Source: Climacium dendroides (taxonomy: Eukaryota; Streptophyta; Bryopsida; Hypnales; Climaciaceae). From it: a stretch of DNA of 64,000 nt. The stretch lies in NCBI GenBank assembly GCA_950106755.1, contig OX467082.1, positions 21,142,001-21,206,000 on the forward strand. Direction: 5' to 3'. The notes under the pieces were generated by a model, which saw only the letters and a program-made list of their open reading frames with translations, ran no database searches and was not told the origin of the DNA. The stretch's first letter is position 1, and each line of letters begins with the position of its first letter. The position numbers and the translations under genes were made by a program. Below, one piece after another: positions 11,651 to 22,781 of the stretch.

Positions 11651-12755
11651 ATGGCACCCCATGAGAGAGTAATGATGCTCTGGCTAGATCTCCTCGTGCT
11701 GCTTCTCTTTGTCTCACTCTGTTCCGGTCAAAGCCACACAAAATTTGTCAGGGGAAGCTTCAGCAATAAAAATGTGGAACCTGAAACTTTGAGGAAAAGG
11801 GAGGATCATCACACGAAAGTTGTGAATCCCGGAGGAAATCACTTGTATGTGTCTAAGACGGGGAAACTGAATTTCAATAGAATTCAAGCTGCCATCGACA
11901 GTATTCCGGAGTATAATGAGTAGTGGGTTCAGATTGACATTGCGGCTGGCGTGTACCAGTAAGTCCCCCTCCAAGGTCATTGTTTGAAATTTTTTGTGAG
12001 AATCAATGGCAACTACTGTCAAGGAAATTGGAGTGTGTGAATTCATAAATTTCTTGCAATTGGTTGACCTAGGATTTCATGTTTTCTGCAGCGAGAAAGT
12101 AATCATCCCTTACAACAAGCCGTTCATCTCGTTGCAAGGAGCTGGATTGACGGTCAAAACAATTATCAACTCCGACACCGCCAGCAAGAGCGGGACTGCG
12201 GATAGCGCCACGTTCACAGTCTGGGCCCCCAATTTCGTCGCCAGAGGCCTTGGTTTAGGGGTGAGCAGGCTTTTTTCATTATGGTTACTTCGGTAGCTAC
12301 AACACGACTTTCTTTGAAATTGACTACAGAATTGCATTGTCCTCCATAACATCAATCATTAAGCTGGGTTGCCATTGTTCACAAGAGTAACAAAACACAA
12401 GCAGAACATTTTGCCTCTTCGAATGACTAAAAATCCAGCTAGAAGGTTTTCAAGGTTGGAGGATTGTCTTCTGTTGAATAACATTACATCCTTAAGTTTC
12501 TTATACGGTTGCTATACTCAAAAATTGTCGAAACCTGGCGATATTTAGCCAAAATCACTGGTGGAGAGCATGTCATGTTTGGAATTAAATGCCGGAGTAC
12601 AAGTCAACTGCTTCTCTTGATAAGAACCTTCAGTTTGTGCTTGAGAAGGAGTGATTTTTGTGCGACCTAAGCTGAGAACATGCATTCATTCATTTCAAGA
12701 ACTGTTGCAGAATGCAGCTCTAGCAGCAGATCCCGGGGCTGTGAATGGGCAGGCG
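11651..12755 (+). pseudogene. pectin methylesterase (type I-like, no pro-region) N-terminal fragment
   Basis: Exon 1 (11651-11958) starts with a secretion signal (MMLWLDLLVLLLFVSLCSG). It continues into NHLYVSKTGKLNFNRIQAAI, the start of the PME beta-helix. Exon 2 (12092-~12260) reads EKVIIPYNKPFISLQGAG and WAPNFVAR, exactly as in PMEs. Exon 3 (12711-12755) reads NAALAADPGAVNGQA. Real PMEs would continue to the catalytic QDTL, Asp and R residues; I find none of these downstream. A TAG at 11921-11923 interrupts exon 1 just before WVQIDIAAGVYQ. Joins between exons 1 and 2 are in phase. Intact PMEs de-esterify cell-wall pectin; this copy cannot. Confidence 0.85.
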
Positions 12756-14780
12756 GTGAGATTTGAGCTTTCATCACCATGTTGAGCTTTGTAGATGTTT
12801 GATGATTTCGCTGGGTACATGGTTTTGTGCAGGTGAATTGTCAAGTGCTGTTGAGAAGAAGTACAAGTCCATGAACTGTGTGCATCGAAAGAGATGGACT
12901 TTGATTCTGTAAGACATTGCAACAAACTTGAATGCACATTGTCATTGTTATGCTAGACTCTTGCATGTTATTACAGCAAAAACTCATACATTTGTTAATA
13001 CTCTACATCAGTATGTCATGAACTGGGTAAATTCATCAGGCTCCACAGTGCGTACGCCAATGGATTGAGTGCTTGAATTGACTTTGCTCTTAATCTTTTA
13101 GTGGTCTCATGCATTTCTTAATGGAACATGCTCTATAAAGTTTTTTGCTTGAGCTTTCCGAGGGAGTGGCTTCGGAAAGGTCACTGATGTCGTTATTGCC
13201 TGGCATGATGCCTACCTGGTATCGATTCAACGACAATGTGTACTTGTCCTTGACAAGCTGGTAAAGAATCGCTTCCTTTCTTACTTGCATAGCAACAATT
13301 TCATATTCGGTGCTAGACACATACCTTGGACCGCAATACCAAGAAATATTGGAGGAATTAGAAATTCCATGTTGAAAGAGGACGTTAGTGGAACTTCCTT
13401 TGCATATCAGAGAAATATAGGTACACGAATGAATTGATAAACACTGTTTAGTTCCTAACAAATGCAATTTTGGACGAGCAGTGGACTCTCATTGCAGGTC
13501 GGGTGAAGACCATATTGAGGCTTGCGTTGGACTACTACTCAATCCAGAGGTCTTTGTGATGGAATAGCAGCTCCTAACATAACTGCTCGCTGTCAATCTG
13601 AGAAAGAGCGTGTAGAGCGCAAATTTGACGAGTGCATGGTTTTTCTTTGACGGGTATGATTCTTCCTGAGTACTGTGTTCACAATTTGTCTGAGTTGATG
13701 CTTAATCTGCTCACCATCTGAACGGCTGTCTAAGATACTATATTGCTCACTACCTATTATATTTAAGCTAGCCTACTCACAGCCAGCACAGTAATGTTTC
13801 TTCTGTAGCAACGGCCCCAAAGTTGTATTGTAATGATTTAGGGCCCCACCGATAATTTTGGATTTCTAACTATCACCCTCGGAATTCAGGTGTTGTCGTT
13901 GAAATGGAATGTGGGCCACTTCCCGCACTTGAGCGACCTGGTGACACGGATCAACTACAACGCGGGCTTACGAGCACAGCCATGGTCAAAGGTACGAGGT
14001 GACGTGTCAACGATGTAGGCCTAGAATTTGATTCGGAACCCTCGTTTTGTCGCCACTTTCTTTGGGCTGCAGTTGCATCGTTCTCTACTTCTGTTGGGGT
14101 TTTCTATTGCTTTTCCAAAGCTTCAGGGAGTTCTCGCTTTCCAGAGCTTTAGGGAGTTCTCTCTTGTGAATTGCAGTTTTTACTTTCTTAGCATATCAGG
14201 GAGTTCTCTATTTTCTAGGGTTTCCGCTTCTTGTTTATTTCTGCTACAGATCGGTGAGCGCCCTTGTCTCTGTCATTGTAAAACAGTTGATTCCACATCT
14301 CTTTGTTGAGCTCTGTTTAATTTGACATTGGACCATTTGTTCGGGGGAAACCTTCTTCCAAATAACTAGTCCTCCGCTACAAATTGAAACCGAGCTCCGG
14401 CAAGTCCTCCGTATTGGAGAGCATCGTTGAGAGAGATTTCTTGTCCCGTAGTTCAGGTAAGTTACATACATTCATTCGAACTTCACCGTCTATTGCTGTA
14501 ATGTAACCAGGAATACTTTCAAATTGTATTGCCACAGATCTGGTTTTCAGTTGTCGTTTTTATGGAGCCACGAATTGTTACGAGGCGTCCTCTTGTGCTT
14601 CATTTGCAGAAGACCCGTTTGGAATTCACTCTAAAATCAATTTTGTATGGTTCATGCACTAGATTTGGGGTGTAGTAGTCGGCTTCTGATCTGCGCGAAC
14701 AACAGTGTAAGTTGCGTGAAGTTGCGTGCCATCTGTGAAAACTATGAAATCTAATTTTACTTTCAATCGCAAATTCCAGG
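12756..14780. other. unassigned stretch after the PME fragment
   Basis: No further PME exons are recognisable. Short coding-like segments on plus (13150-13560 and ~13888-13998, the latter reading LSLKWNVGHFPHLSDLV) have no family I can name. Around 14.03-14.47 kb the sequence is T-rich with GAGTTCTC repeats, resembling a 5' leader. Confidence 0.35.
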
Positions 14781-14796
14781 GTTCTATTCGAGGGTA

Positions 14797-14894
14797 TGAG
14801 GTACTAGGTTTAGAATCACACCTCCCAGAGGAATTGGAAGGTCTGAGGTACTAGGTTCAGAATCACACCTCCCAGAGGAATTGGAAAGTTATGT
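14797..14894 (+). repeat. 49-bp tandem duplication
   Basis: GAGGTACTAGGTT with AGAATCACACCTCCCAGAGG occurs twice, 49 bp apart, with single-base differences. Confidence 0.7.
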
Positions 14895-14918
14895 GGAAAG
14901 AATTGGAATCAGCTTACG

Positions 14919-15760
14919 AATGATGCTGGAGCTTCATTGCATTTCGTTTGCGGAGAGAGTAATACCGATTGTCTTTTCTGCATTAGCGTAGGGTTCTTTC
15001 ACAAGTACCTCATTTACCTCTTGAGTAACGTCTGATGTTGGGTACTCTGTCATTTCGGTCTGTATAGGGGAGGACAACCTTGGCGGCTAGTCGTCGCCAA
15101 ATTTTGCGAGCTTCAGAGCCTGTGGCTGAAGTCGCGTTCATCGCCTTCGTGAGTTGAATAATTTAGCTTTGTACAAACGTGAGCACAGAAGCATTACGAA
15201 ACCTACATTCGTCTCTCGAACGGCATCGTTTTGAATTGATTTCTTTTCTTGACTTCAATTGCAAGTTCTGGCCCTCTCATGTTCAGTTTCTTGCTAGTTT
15301 TGCTCGTCTTTAATGTTACATGAATTTTAATTCTGCATTGATGCTGGAGCTTCATTGCATTTCGTTTGCGGAGAGAGTAATACCGATTGTCTTTTCTGCA
15401 TTAGCCTAGGGTTCTTTCACAAGTACCTCATTTACCTCTTGAGTAACGTCTGATGTTGGGTACTCTGTCATTTCGGTCTGTATAGTGGAGGACAGCCTTG
15501 GCGGCCAGTCGTTGTCAAATTTTGCGAGCTTCAGAGCCTGTGGCTGAAGTGGCGTTCATCTCCTTTGTGAGTTGAAGAATTCAGCTTTGTACAAACGTGA
15601 GCACAGAAGCATTACGAAACCTAGATGCGTCTCTGGAACGGCATCGTTTTGAATTTCTTTTGTTTCTGGACTTCAGTTGCAAGTTCTGGTCCTCTCATGT
15701 GCAGTTTGTTGCAGGTTGTGCTCGTCTTCAATCTTAAATGAATTTTAATTCTGCATTCAA
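14919..15760 (+). repeat. 420-bp tandem duplication
   Basis: Two copies, 14919-15338 and 15339-15760, each starting GATGCTGGAGCTTCATTGC. They share GGAGAGAGTAATACCGATTG, ACCTCTTGAGTAACGTCTG and TTTCGGTCTGTATAG. Copies differ at a few percent of sites (GCGTAGG against GCCTAGG; GGCTAG against GGCCAG). This is a recent local duplication just upstream of the exon at 15803. Confidence 0.85.
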
Positions 15761-15802
15761 TTGTCTTCGTGACTTCACATTGACTGTGCGACTTTGGATG
15801 CA

Positions 15803-15930
15803 GGTGACTAGAATTTGGTCGACATGGATTCTAATGACCATCAGAAGACAGAGATGGAATTGCGTCGAGATGCCAGAATAGCGGAGCTAGCTGCTGCCAT
15901 ACAGCCAATTGAAGAAGCAGCAAAGGAATT
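15803..15930 (+). CDS. possible first coding exon of an unknown gene
   Basis: An acceptor (TGGATGCAG|GTGAC) is followed by ATG at 15824 and a 35-codon frame starting MDSNDHQKTEMELRRDARI. It ends at a good donor (GAATT|GTAAGAG). The peptide is charged and helical. No matching downstream exon is seen before the repeat array begins near 16050, so the gene, if real, was interrupted. Product unknown. Confidence 0.3.
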
Positions 15931-16049
15931 GTAAGAGACTCTAGAAATTGGAACTTCGAGTTCGCTATAGTCTTCTTGTACTCCTATGAGACTATCCTCT
16001 CTGTGGAAATTTTTAGCATTGTTATAGTTAGTTACATGAGTGTTGCAAG

Positions 16050-17640
16050 ACTTGCAAACAAATTAAAATAAGATGTATAAGGGTAATATTTGAGTTCTAT
16101 AGAAGAAGTGTAAGGCTGTTGTATGCGTTGCAGAGATTTTGAGAAGACTACCATAGATAGAAGTTGCAACTTAGTGACAATGTAGTCGCAAATAATAGTT
16201 GCACACAAGTTGCTTTCCAATTGTACGGAAGTTGCAAAGAAGTTGCATTCTAGTTGCACAGAAGTTGCATTTCAGTAGCAGAGAAGTTGCATTTCAGTTG
16301 TTCAGAAGTTGCAATCCAGTAGTACAAAAGTTGCATAGAAGTTGCAATCCAGTAGCGCAGAAGTTGCATTCCAGTTGCAAAAACGTTGCAAATAAGTTGC
16401 ATTCTAGTTTGATATGAGTTGCAAGCAAGTTCCAATCCAATTCAATAAGAGTTGCAGAAAAGTTGTATTCCAGTGGCATAGAAGTTGGAAATAAATTGCA
16501 TTCTAATTGCACAAAAGTTGGAAAGAAGTTGCATACAGTTGCATAAAAGTTGGAATTCAGTTGCATTCTAGTAAGTTGCATTCTAGTTGCACAAAAATTG
16601 GAAATCAATTGCATTCAAGTTGTACAGGAGTTGCATAAAGGTAAGAAAGAAGTTGCATTCTAGTTAGTTGTACAGGAGTTGCAAACAAAGTTGGAAAGAA
16701 GTTACATTCTAGTTGTACAAGAGTTGCAATGAAAGTTGGACATAAGTTGCATTGTAGTTGTACAAGAGTTGCAAATTAGTTGCACTTCAGTTGCACAGAA
16801 GCTAGAAAAAAAGTCGCATTGAAGTTGAAAATTAGTTGCCCAAAAGTGGCAAATGAATTCCATTATAGTTGAATAGGAGTTGCAAATGAGTTGCATTTTA
16901 GTTACATAGAAGTTAGAAATAAGTCGCATTTCAGTTGGAAATAAGTTGCCCAGAGGTTGCAAACGAATTGCATTATAGTTGAAAAGGAGTTACAAATGAG
17001 TTGCACTGAAGTTGCATTCTAGTTGAACAAGAGTTGCAAATAAGTTACATTGAAGTTGCATTCTACTTGTACGGGAGTTGCAAACTAGTCGCATTTTAGT
17101 TGCACAGGAGTTGCAAGTGAGTTGCAATCCAGTTCTCCGAAAGTTAGGAATAAGTTGCATTTCAGTTGCATAAGAGTTGGAACATAGGAGTGCAAATAAT
17201 TACATTCCAGTTGCATTCTAGTTGTATTCCAGTTGCAAATAACTTGCATTTCAGTTGCACTAAAGTTTCAAACAAGTTGCATTCTAGTTGCACAGAAGTT
17301 GCATGAAGTCTAACAGAAGTTCAAATGAAGTTGCATAGCAGTGGCATTGAAGTTATAGATGAATTACAATCAAGTCGCATACAAGTTGAAAACAAGTCAC
17401 AAGTGAGTGAAATGTAGTTACGTGGCAGTGAATACCACATCAGCAACCACGTCACAGTAGTTCATCGACGAAGTTCTCCATTGCCTATCGAATGGCAAAC
17501 ATCCTCGCGACTACAGTGCAACTCATGCGACTTGTCCACTGCGACTGCGGACTCCAGAATATCACCAACTCGCAAACGTCCGATACGACTGCAAACCAGT
17601 CGCAAAACGCAGTTGCAAAACCCTGCTTTTTCTTCTAGTG
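16050..17640. mobile_element. CACTA terminal region made of degenerate AGTTGCA repeats
   Basis: About 1.5 kb is built from an irregular 15-25-bp unit around AAGTTGCATTCTAGTTGCAC, repeated dozens of times with drift. It ends in GCTTTTTCTTCTAGTG (17625-17640), a CACTA terminus. Such arrays are the subterminal repeats of CACTA elements. Open frames inside it are repeat artefacts (Cys/Asn/Leu-rich). The matching left end (CACTAGAAGAAAAAGC) was not found. Confidence 0.7.
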
Positions 17641-17660
17641 GTTCAAGCCACTAGAAGAAA
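17629..17660. repeat. palindromic junction of two CACTA-like ends
   Basis: TTCTTCTAGTGG and CCACTAGAAGAA face each other across six bases. The left arm is the end of the array element. The right arm starts a CACTAGAAGAAATTGG end pointing the other way, so two termini abut. Confidence 0.65.
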
Positions 17661-17999
17661 TTGGTGGCAAATTAAATGCCGCATTTGCTTCATTCATTGC
17701 TGGTAATTGGTCACTCCAACGAAAAGATGATGGCAACACCATTGTCGACACTTTCTCCCCAATTTTCAATGTCCTTGTTTTGTGTGGCATTTTGTCAGCA
17801 TCATTCTCAATCAACATGCAAAGTGTGATAGTAGCTTGTAGAGTTTGCACGCGCGGTTTTTTAGTCCTTAAATTCCGGAGAATGCTGGTATGCGAGCGGG
17901 GGTCTATGAGCGGCGAGCTGGAAGCGGGCATTAGTAAGCAAGGAGTGGTAATATTGGAAGAAAAAAGAATGGGTTTAAGAAAAAAATAGGATTAAAAAA

Positions 18000-18230
18000 A
18001 TGAGGTAGTGGATGAAAGAAGGAATGAAAGCGGATTTGAAAAATGGATGAAAAAGTAGATGACAATGGATGAATGTAGTTGGGTTTAGGGTTGAAAGTGG
18101 ATGAAAGTGGATGAATGTAGTTGGATTTTGGATGAACATGGATGAGAAATGGATGAAAGTTATTGGGATTTTGGATGAATGTGGATGAAAAAGTGGGTGA
18201 GTGTGATTGAAAATTTGGATGAGAAGAATA
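18000..18230 (+). repeat. degenerate GGATGAA repeat
   Basis: GTGGATGAA/TGGATGAAAGT words recur every 10-25 bp. Long minus frames across it (17931-18275) are Pro/His/Phe-rich artefacts. Confidence 0.6.
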
Positions 18231-18279
18231 TCTTTTTTCAAAAAAGAATTGAACTAAGAGAAGTTGGAGAACCAAGTTA

Positions 18280-20880
18280 AATTAAATTTTCAAAAATTTG
18301 TTTGTAATTTTAATTCTTTAATCAAAAGTTATGAAAAAATTATAGAGAGGGGTGTTTAAAAATGTCAAGGAAAATATCCCTTCCAACCCCTCTCTAAAAT
18401 TTGTTCATAACTTTGACTAGAGGCTTTAAATATCAAATAGATTTTTGTCGATGAATGTTAATTTGATTTCCCAACTTTTCTTAGTTCAAAAGTTTTTGAA
18501 AAAAAATCATTCTTCTATGCTTAAATGAGGTTTGAAATTCTACTTCAAACACAATTCCTATATTTGACTTAATTATGAGCAATTGAGCTCATATTAATTT
18601 TCATTTACATATCCCACCTAGATTGTTTTACTTACTACCACCCCTCTTGTATATTAAGAGCTTGTTTTTTCTAGAACAACCCAAAGGTGTGAGTAGCCCA
18701 TAAAAATCCGCCATCAGTACCTCATAATGGGTAGTAGTTGTTCTTAGTTAATCCCTAAACATCAGAGGTCTAACCAAGCTTAAAAACTGCCTTCCTTTGC
18801 AAGTCCGAAAAATCAAAATTAGAGTAAGGTATGAAGATCTTAACCGTACAATATTTTAGTGTGCATGTTGTAGATGGTGTGGAACAAAGTTGGGGTCATT
18901 TGACCATATAAATTGAAAGATTATAATGTTTTAGTGATGAAAAAAGGTGCTGAAATTTACTTAAAAACACATTTGGAGGTGAAATTCGATTTCTAAACCT
19001 ACTCAAATGAAAAAACTTTAAACTACAAAGTGAGTCAAAACTAGAATACATACAATTTGGTGAAAAAAAATATCATTCAAAATGAATCATTGTGTCTGCA
19101 AAATGGATTTGAAATCTTAGAAAACAGTGAAAAAAGTAACAAAAAATCACATCTATGACTGAACCTCCTTCTATTAAAATGCTTCTCAGTCAGTCATAAC
19201 TTCTTGGATTGCTATGAAATTTTAACCACTCAAACTAGACTAGTATGCTCAACTTCTCCAACAAGTTTTATTGGATTTGGACATTACATGAAGAAGTTAT
19301 AAGCCGCCGAAGTTCATTGGAATTCACCAACGTTTGGATTTTGAACTTTGAATTGCTCCCAATCATTCGAAACAACTCGGATTGACATGAAAACTTTACC
19401 ACAATAATAAGACTTCAGTGGAAACAAAACCCAACAAATTTGATTGAAAACAAACATTAGATTACAAAGATACAAGCCCCCAAAGTTGCAGCCATCAAAT
19501 GCAATTTGGTGAGCTCAAATTGAACCTGTGAACTTCGACTGGCTCCCAAAACTATTATACATCTTGTATTGATCTAAAAAATTTATCACACAAACTAGAC
19601 TAGTATGCACAACTTTTCCAATAAGTTTTATTGAATTTGGACATTGGATGCAAAAGTTATAGCCCTTTGAATTTGACTTTTAGACTGTGAGGACGTTTTT
19701 CGTCCCCTATGACTAATTGCTCATCTGGAGCTCAATTAACTAACATCGCTCTTCACAATCTAGAATCTACGTTTTCTACTGATTGAGGTGCTATGTAACA
19801 TTTCTTGGGATTCACGAAACTGAATGAACAGTGTCTTCATTCATTGACTTGACCATCGTTCTTTTTTGTTGCCAACTCAACGTCCACCTAGGATCGGCAT
19901 TTGCTAAAGAGCGAAAGTGCGAACACACACGATTCTCTTTCTAACAACCCCTAAAAGACTCTAGCTTAACGCCAAGTGCAAAATCGCCTTTATCCAAAAA
20001 TGTAAACCATGTGTCCACACTGACAGTCCTAACACGCGGGAAATTAAAGAACCATAGGTTTTTGAACTTTCCAAAGTTGTGCTAGCACAAGTAGTGCCAA
20101 CTCGGACATACACAAGCAATCAATAGGTTGGCATTGTAAATCATTCCACACACACCCAAGTTAGCAACCTTCCCGTGGCCTCATTTTTTTTCTAATGTGT
20201 ATTGTTCTAGTTTTTACAAATCACAAGTTTATATGGATACTGATTTTATAAGTCACATTTTTGCACTCTTATGCTAGGATAAATTCTATATAAGGGGTAC
20301 TTGAAAAGTCATGGTATATTTGATTTGATTTTTTTTATTTTGAATTTTTTAACCCTTAAATTCCATTCCAAAGCTACCATTTTCAATGCAAAAATATTGC
20401 ATTGATTTTGCATTAAACTTGCATGAGAATATGTCAAGAAAAAATTCATAACTTCAACCAAGCAGATTGTAAGATTAGTATTCAAAGTGAAAAGAAAAAA
20501 TTTGCACCTTGCTATTTTAGGTTTTTTAGACTTCAAATCCTTTTAATTGAAATTTATGAGCCAGAGAGTTTGGAGTTTAAATCATTGTGGTGGAGAATTG
20601 AGTTGAGAACCTAGTTTTAAAACTTTGAAAATCAAAAAGTGGCTGGCTGGCTTCTCACCCATAAGGTGTTGCTCTCTGGAAATGATATTCTGCTTTTATA
20701 TGAGTCTATTTTGGTGATGTTTACGTAGTGTTTTGAGACCTTAAAGTATGCTGTTAATGGGCATGCTAATTTCCAAGGTTTTGATTATTTATCATTAATG
20801 TGACTGTAATGGAACGAACTTATTCATGATTATTGAGACGTGCGTTTTGGGCACCTGGTTTTTGCTTACATCCTGGGTAC
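18280..20880. other. AT-rich intergenic stretch with a diverged ~180-bp repeat
   Basis: Three weakly conserved copies lie near 19190-19310, 19370-19490 and 19550-19670. They share CAAACTAGACTAGTATGC, CCAAcAAGTTTTATTG and GGACATT...AAGTTATA. No gene is seen. Confidence 0.5.
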
Positions 20881-20889
20881 TTATATGAT

Positions 20890-22180
20890 TTGCTGCTCTA
20901 AGTGCCGCAGACCGTGCAGGTGTGGTGAATGTATTGAAGGTGAGTATCAGTTCTTTCTCTAACCTCAGTGTTCTGCTGTCATTTGACTTCCCTCTTTTGG
21001 TTTAGGCTGTTTTCATCTGGTCCAAGTTACTGAAATCAAAAGTATAAGAATATCTATAAATTTTCAACTTGTTTCTTTGACCTCAGACCTTTGATTTCTG
21101 GAATTATATTACCATTTTTGTATTATGGTGGCAATTCGGTTCTGAGTGGTGGAATTTCATGACAAGCTGCAGTCGCTAGCGGGACAAGCATCTGGCTATT
21201 TAGATTCGCTTCCCAAGAAAGTGAAGCAACGTGTGGCAGTTCTCCAGGAGCTCCAGGTCGGTCTCTTCGGGACTCAGGAGGTCACATTGGAGAGTTCATT
21301 TGTTTAGGGTTTAGGAAGCACAACTTATGTTTTGGCCTGCTCAATGTGGATAAAAATATTCTTCTGGATTGTATTACCATCTCAAGGAGTTTTCCCATTT
21401 GTGGCATACAGGCTGATCACGATGAGCTCGAAGCGAAGTTCAATGAGGAGAAAGCGGCGCTTGAAGCCAAGTATGCGAAATTATATGAACCTCTTTATGT
21501 AAAGGTATGTAAATTTATCTTAATTGAGGAATAGTAGAGTACACTGGGCAGCTTCCAGTCTCACATACTGGTTTGGAGCTTGTCTACCTGATTCTTTCCA
21601 AACTTGAATTCGGAGGGTAATTTTATAAATATCTGCTGTTGTTGCAGAGAGCGGATATTGTTAGTGGTGCTGTTGAGGTTGAAGCTGCCAAGGATGAAGC
21701 TCCTGAACTTGAAGATTCCACGGCAGAGGGCAAGGAGGAAGGTGCATATCTCTTTGTACCAGTAGTATTTTTTAGGGTAAACGGTATAGCTCAGGCTTGA
21801 ATGCCATTTTCTTTCTATTGTGCAAAGATTGAAGTCTTGCACGTGTTCTTATGGTTCTACTTTTCACTCTATTGTTCTTATGAATGTTAGAATGCTCTTA
21901 TGCATTATGGTGGTAGCAGTCCTATTGTCCAGATTCATTACTGATGTTGTACGTACTTAAACCTTGTTTTGCAGTCAAGGGAGTGCCAGAGTTTTAGCTG
22001 ACAGCAATGAAGACCCATGAGATTTTGAGCATGCAGGTATACTTGTTCGTTTGAGACTTTGGATTTACACTAACACCTAATTTCTTAGAGATCATATCAA
22101 GAATAAATACTTCGTTCATTATTGGATTCAATTTTGTACCGACCTCCCTTAGTGTTCGCAGATTACTGAGCGCGATGCAG
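20890..22180 (+). pseudogene. NAP1: NAP1 (nucleosome assembly protein 1) fragment
   Basis: A chain of plus exons matches the N-terminal third of NAP1, a histone H2A-H2B chaperone. They are ~20893-20939 (AALSAADRAGVVNVLK), ~21150-21256 ([20 protein letters not shown], then [10 protein letters not shown]), 21412-21504 ([20 protein letters not shown]), 21648-21741 (the acidic loop, EAAKDEAPELEDSTAEGKEE), 21975-22036 (KGVPEF, stop, LTAMKTHEILSMQ) and 22162-22180 (ITERDAG). Splice phases agree where testable. A TAG at 21995-21997 replaces the conserved Trp of PEFWLTAM. The rest of the fold, including the whole earmuff domain and acidic tail, is missing. It is head-to-head in coordinates with the citrate synthase 3' end, about 600 bp away. 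Confidence 0.9.
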
Positions 22181-22781
22181 GTATTCATAAAAAATTCTGA
22201 AGTAAAAGTAGGGCAGGCACTCAAAATTTCCTTTCTATTAGGATGCACCGACTCATACCCGAATCTACAGTAAGTTATACAGACTTGACCTTATTTGAAA
22301 TCTACGTCAAGGGAAGGCTTCCTGTCCATTAGTATCTGGAGTAGTACAGATGCTGCAACAAGCTTCGTAAAATTTAAGCGTTACAGGCATGCAAAGATAC
22401 GGAACACAGCTGACACGCGAAGATTTGACGACGTACTAGCAAGTTGGAAAAAAAAATGAAAAAGAATATTCCAGATTTGGAATGTTAGTCCACTTATATC
22501 AACCTCAATATAAGGCAGCTTTCTGTGTGACCTAAGTTCTAGAATCCAAGTGCAGGAACTAACACAAAATCTTTTGCCAAATCTTTTGTGTGAAGCCAGA
22601 GATCGTCTACTACTGAGACTCGATAGCTTAGGCAATAGAGTAACTCATCCTACTAATAGACTACACTACAAGATACCATGTGTCGAATGCATGACTGAAA
22701 GATGGAACCCTCTAGTCACTCAATACACTTCCTCATTGAAAGGAATGATTGGAAATAGGGAAATTGGGAATTGCAACATTC

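Noticed and set aside
16199..16962. Open frames on both strands in the AGTTGCA array
   Set aside because: Cys/Leu/Asn-rich repeats in every phase with no domain; produced by the repeat unit.
17931..18275. Pro/His/Phe-rich minus frames
   Set aside because: Complement of a GGATGAA simple repeat.
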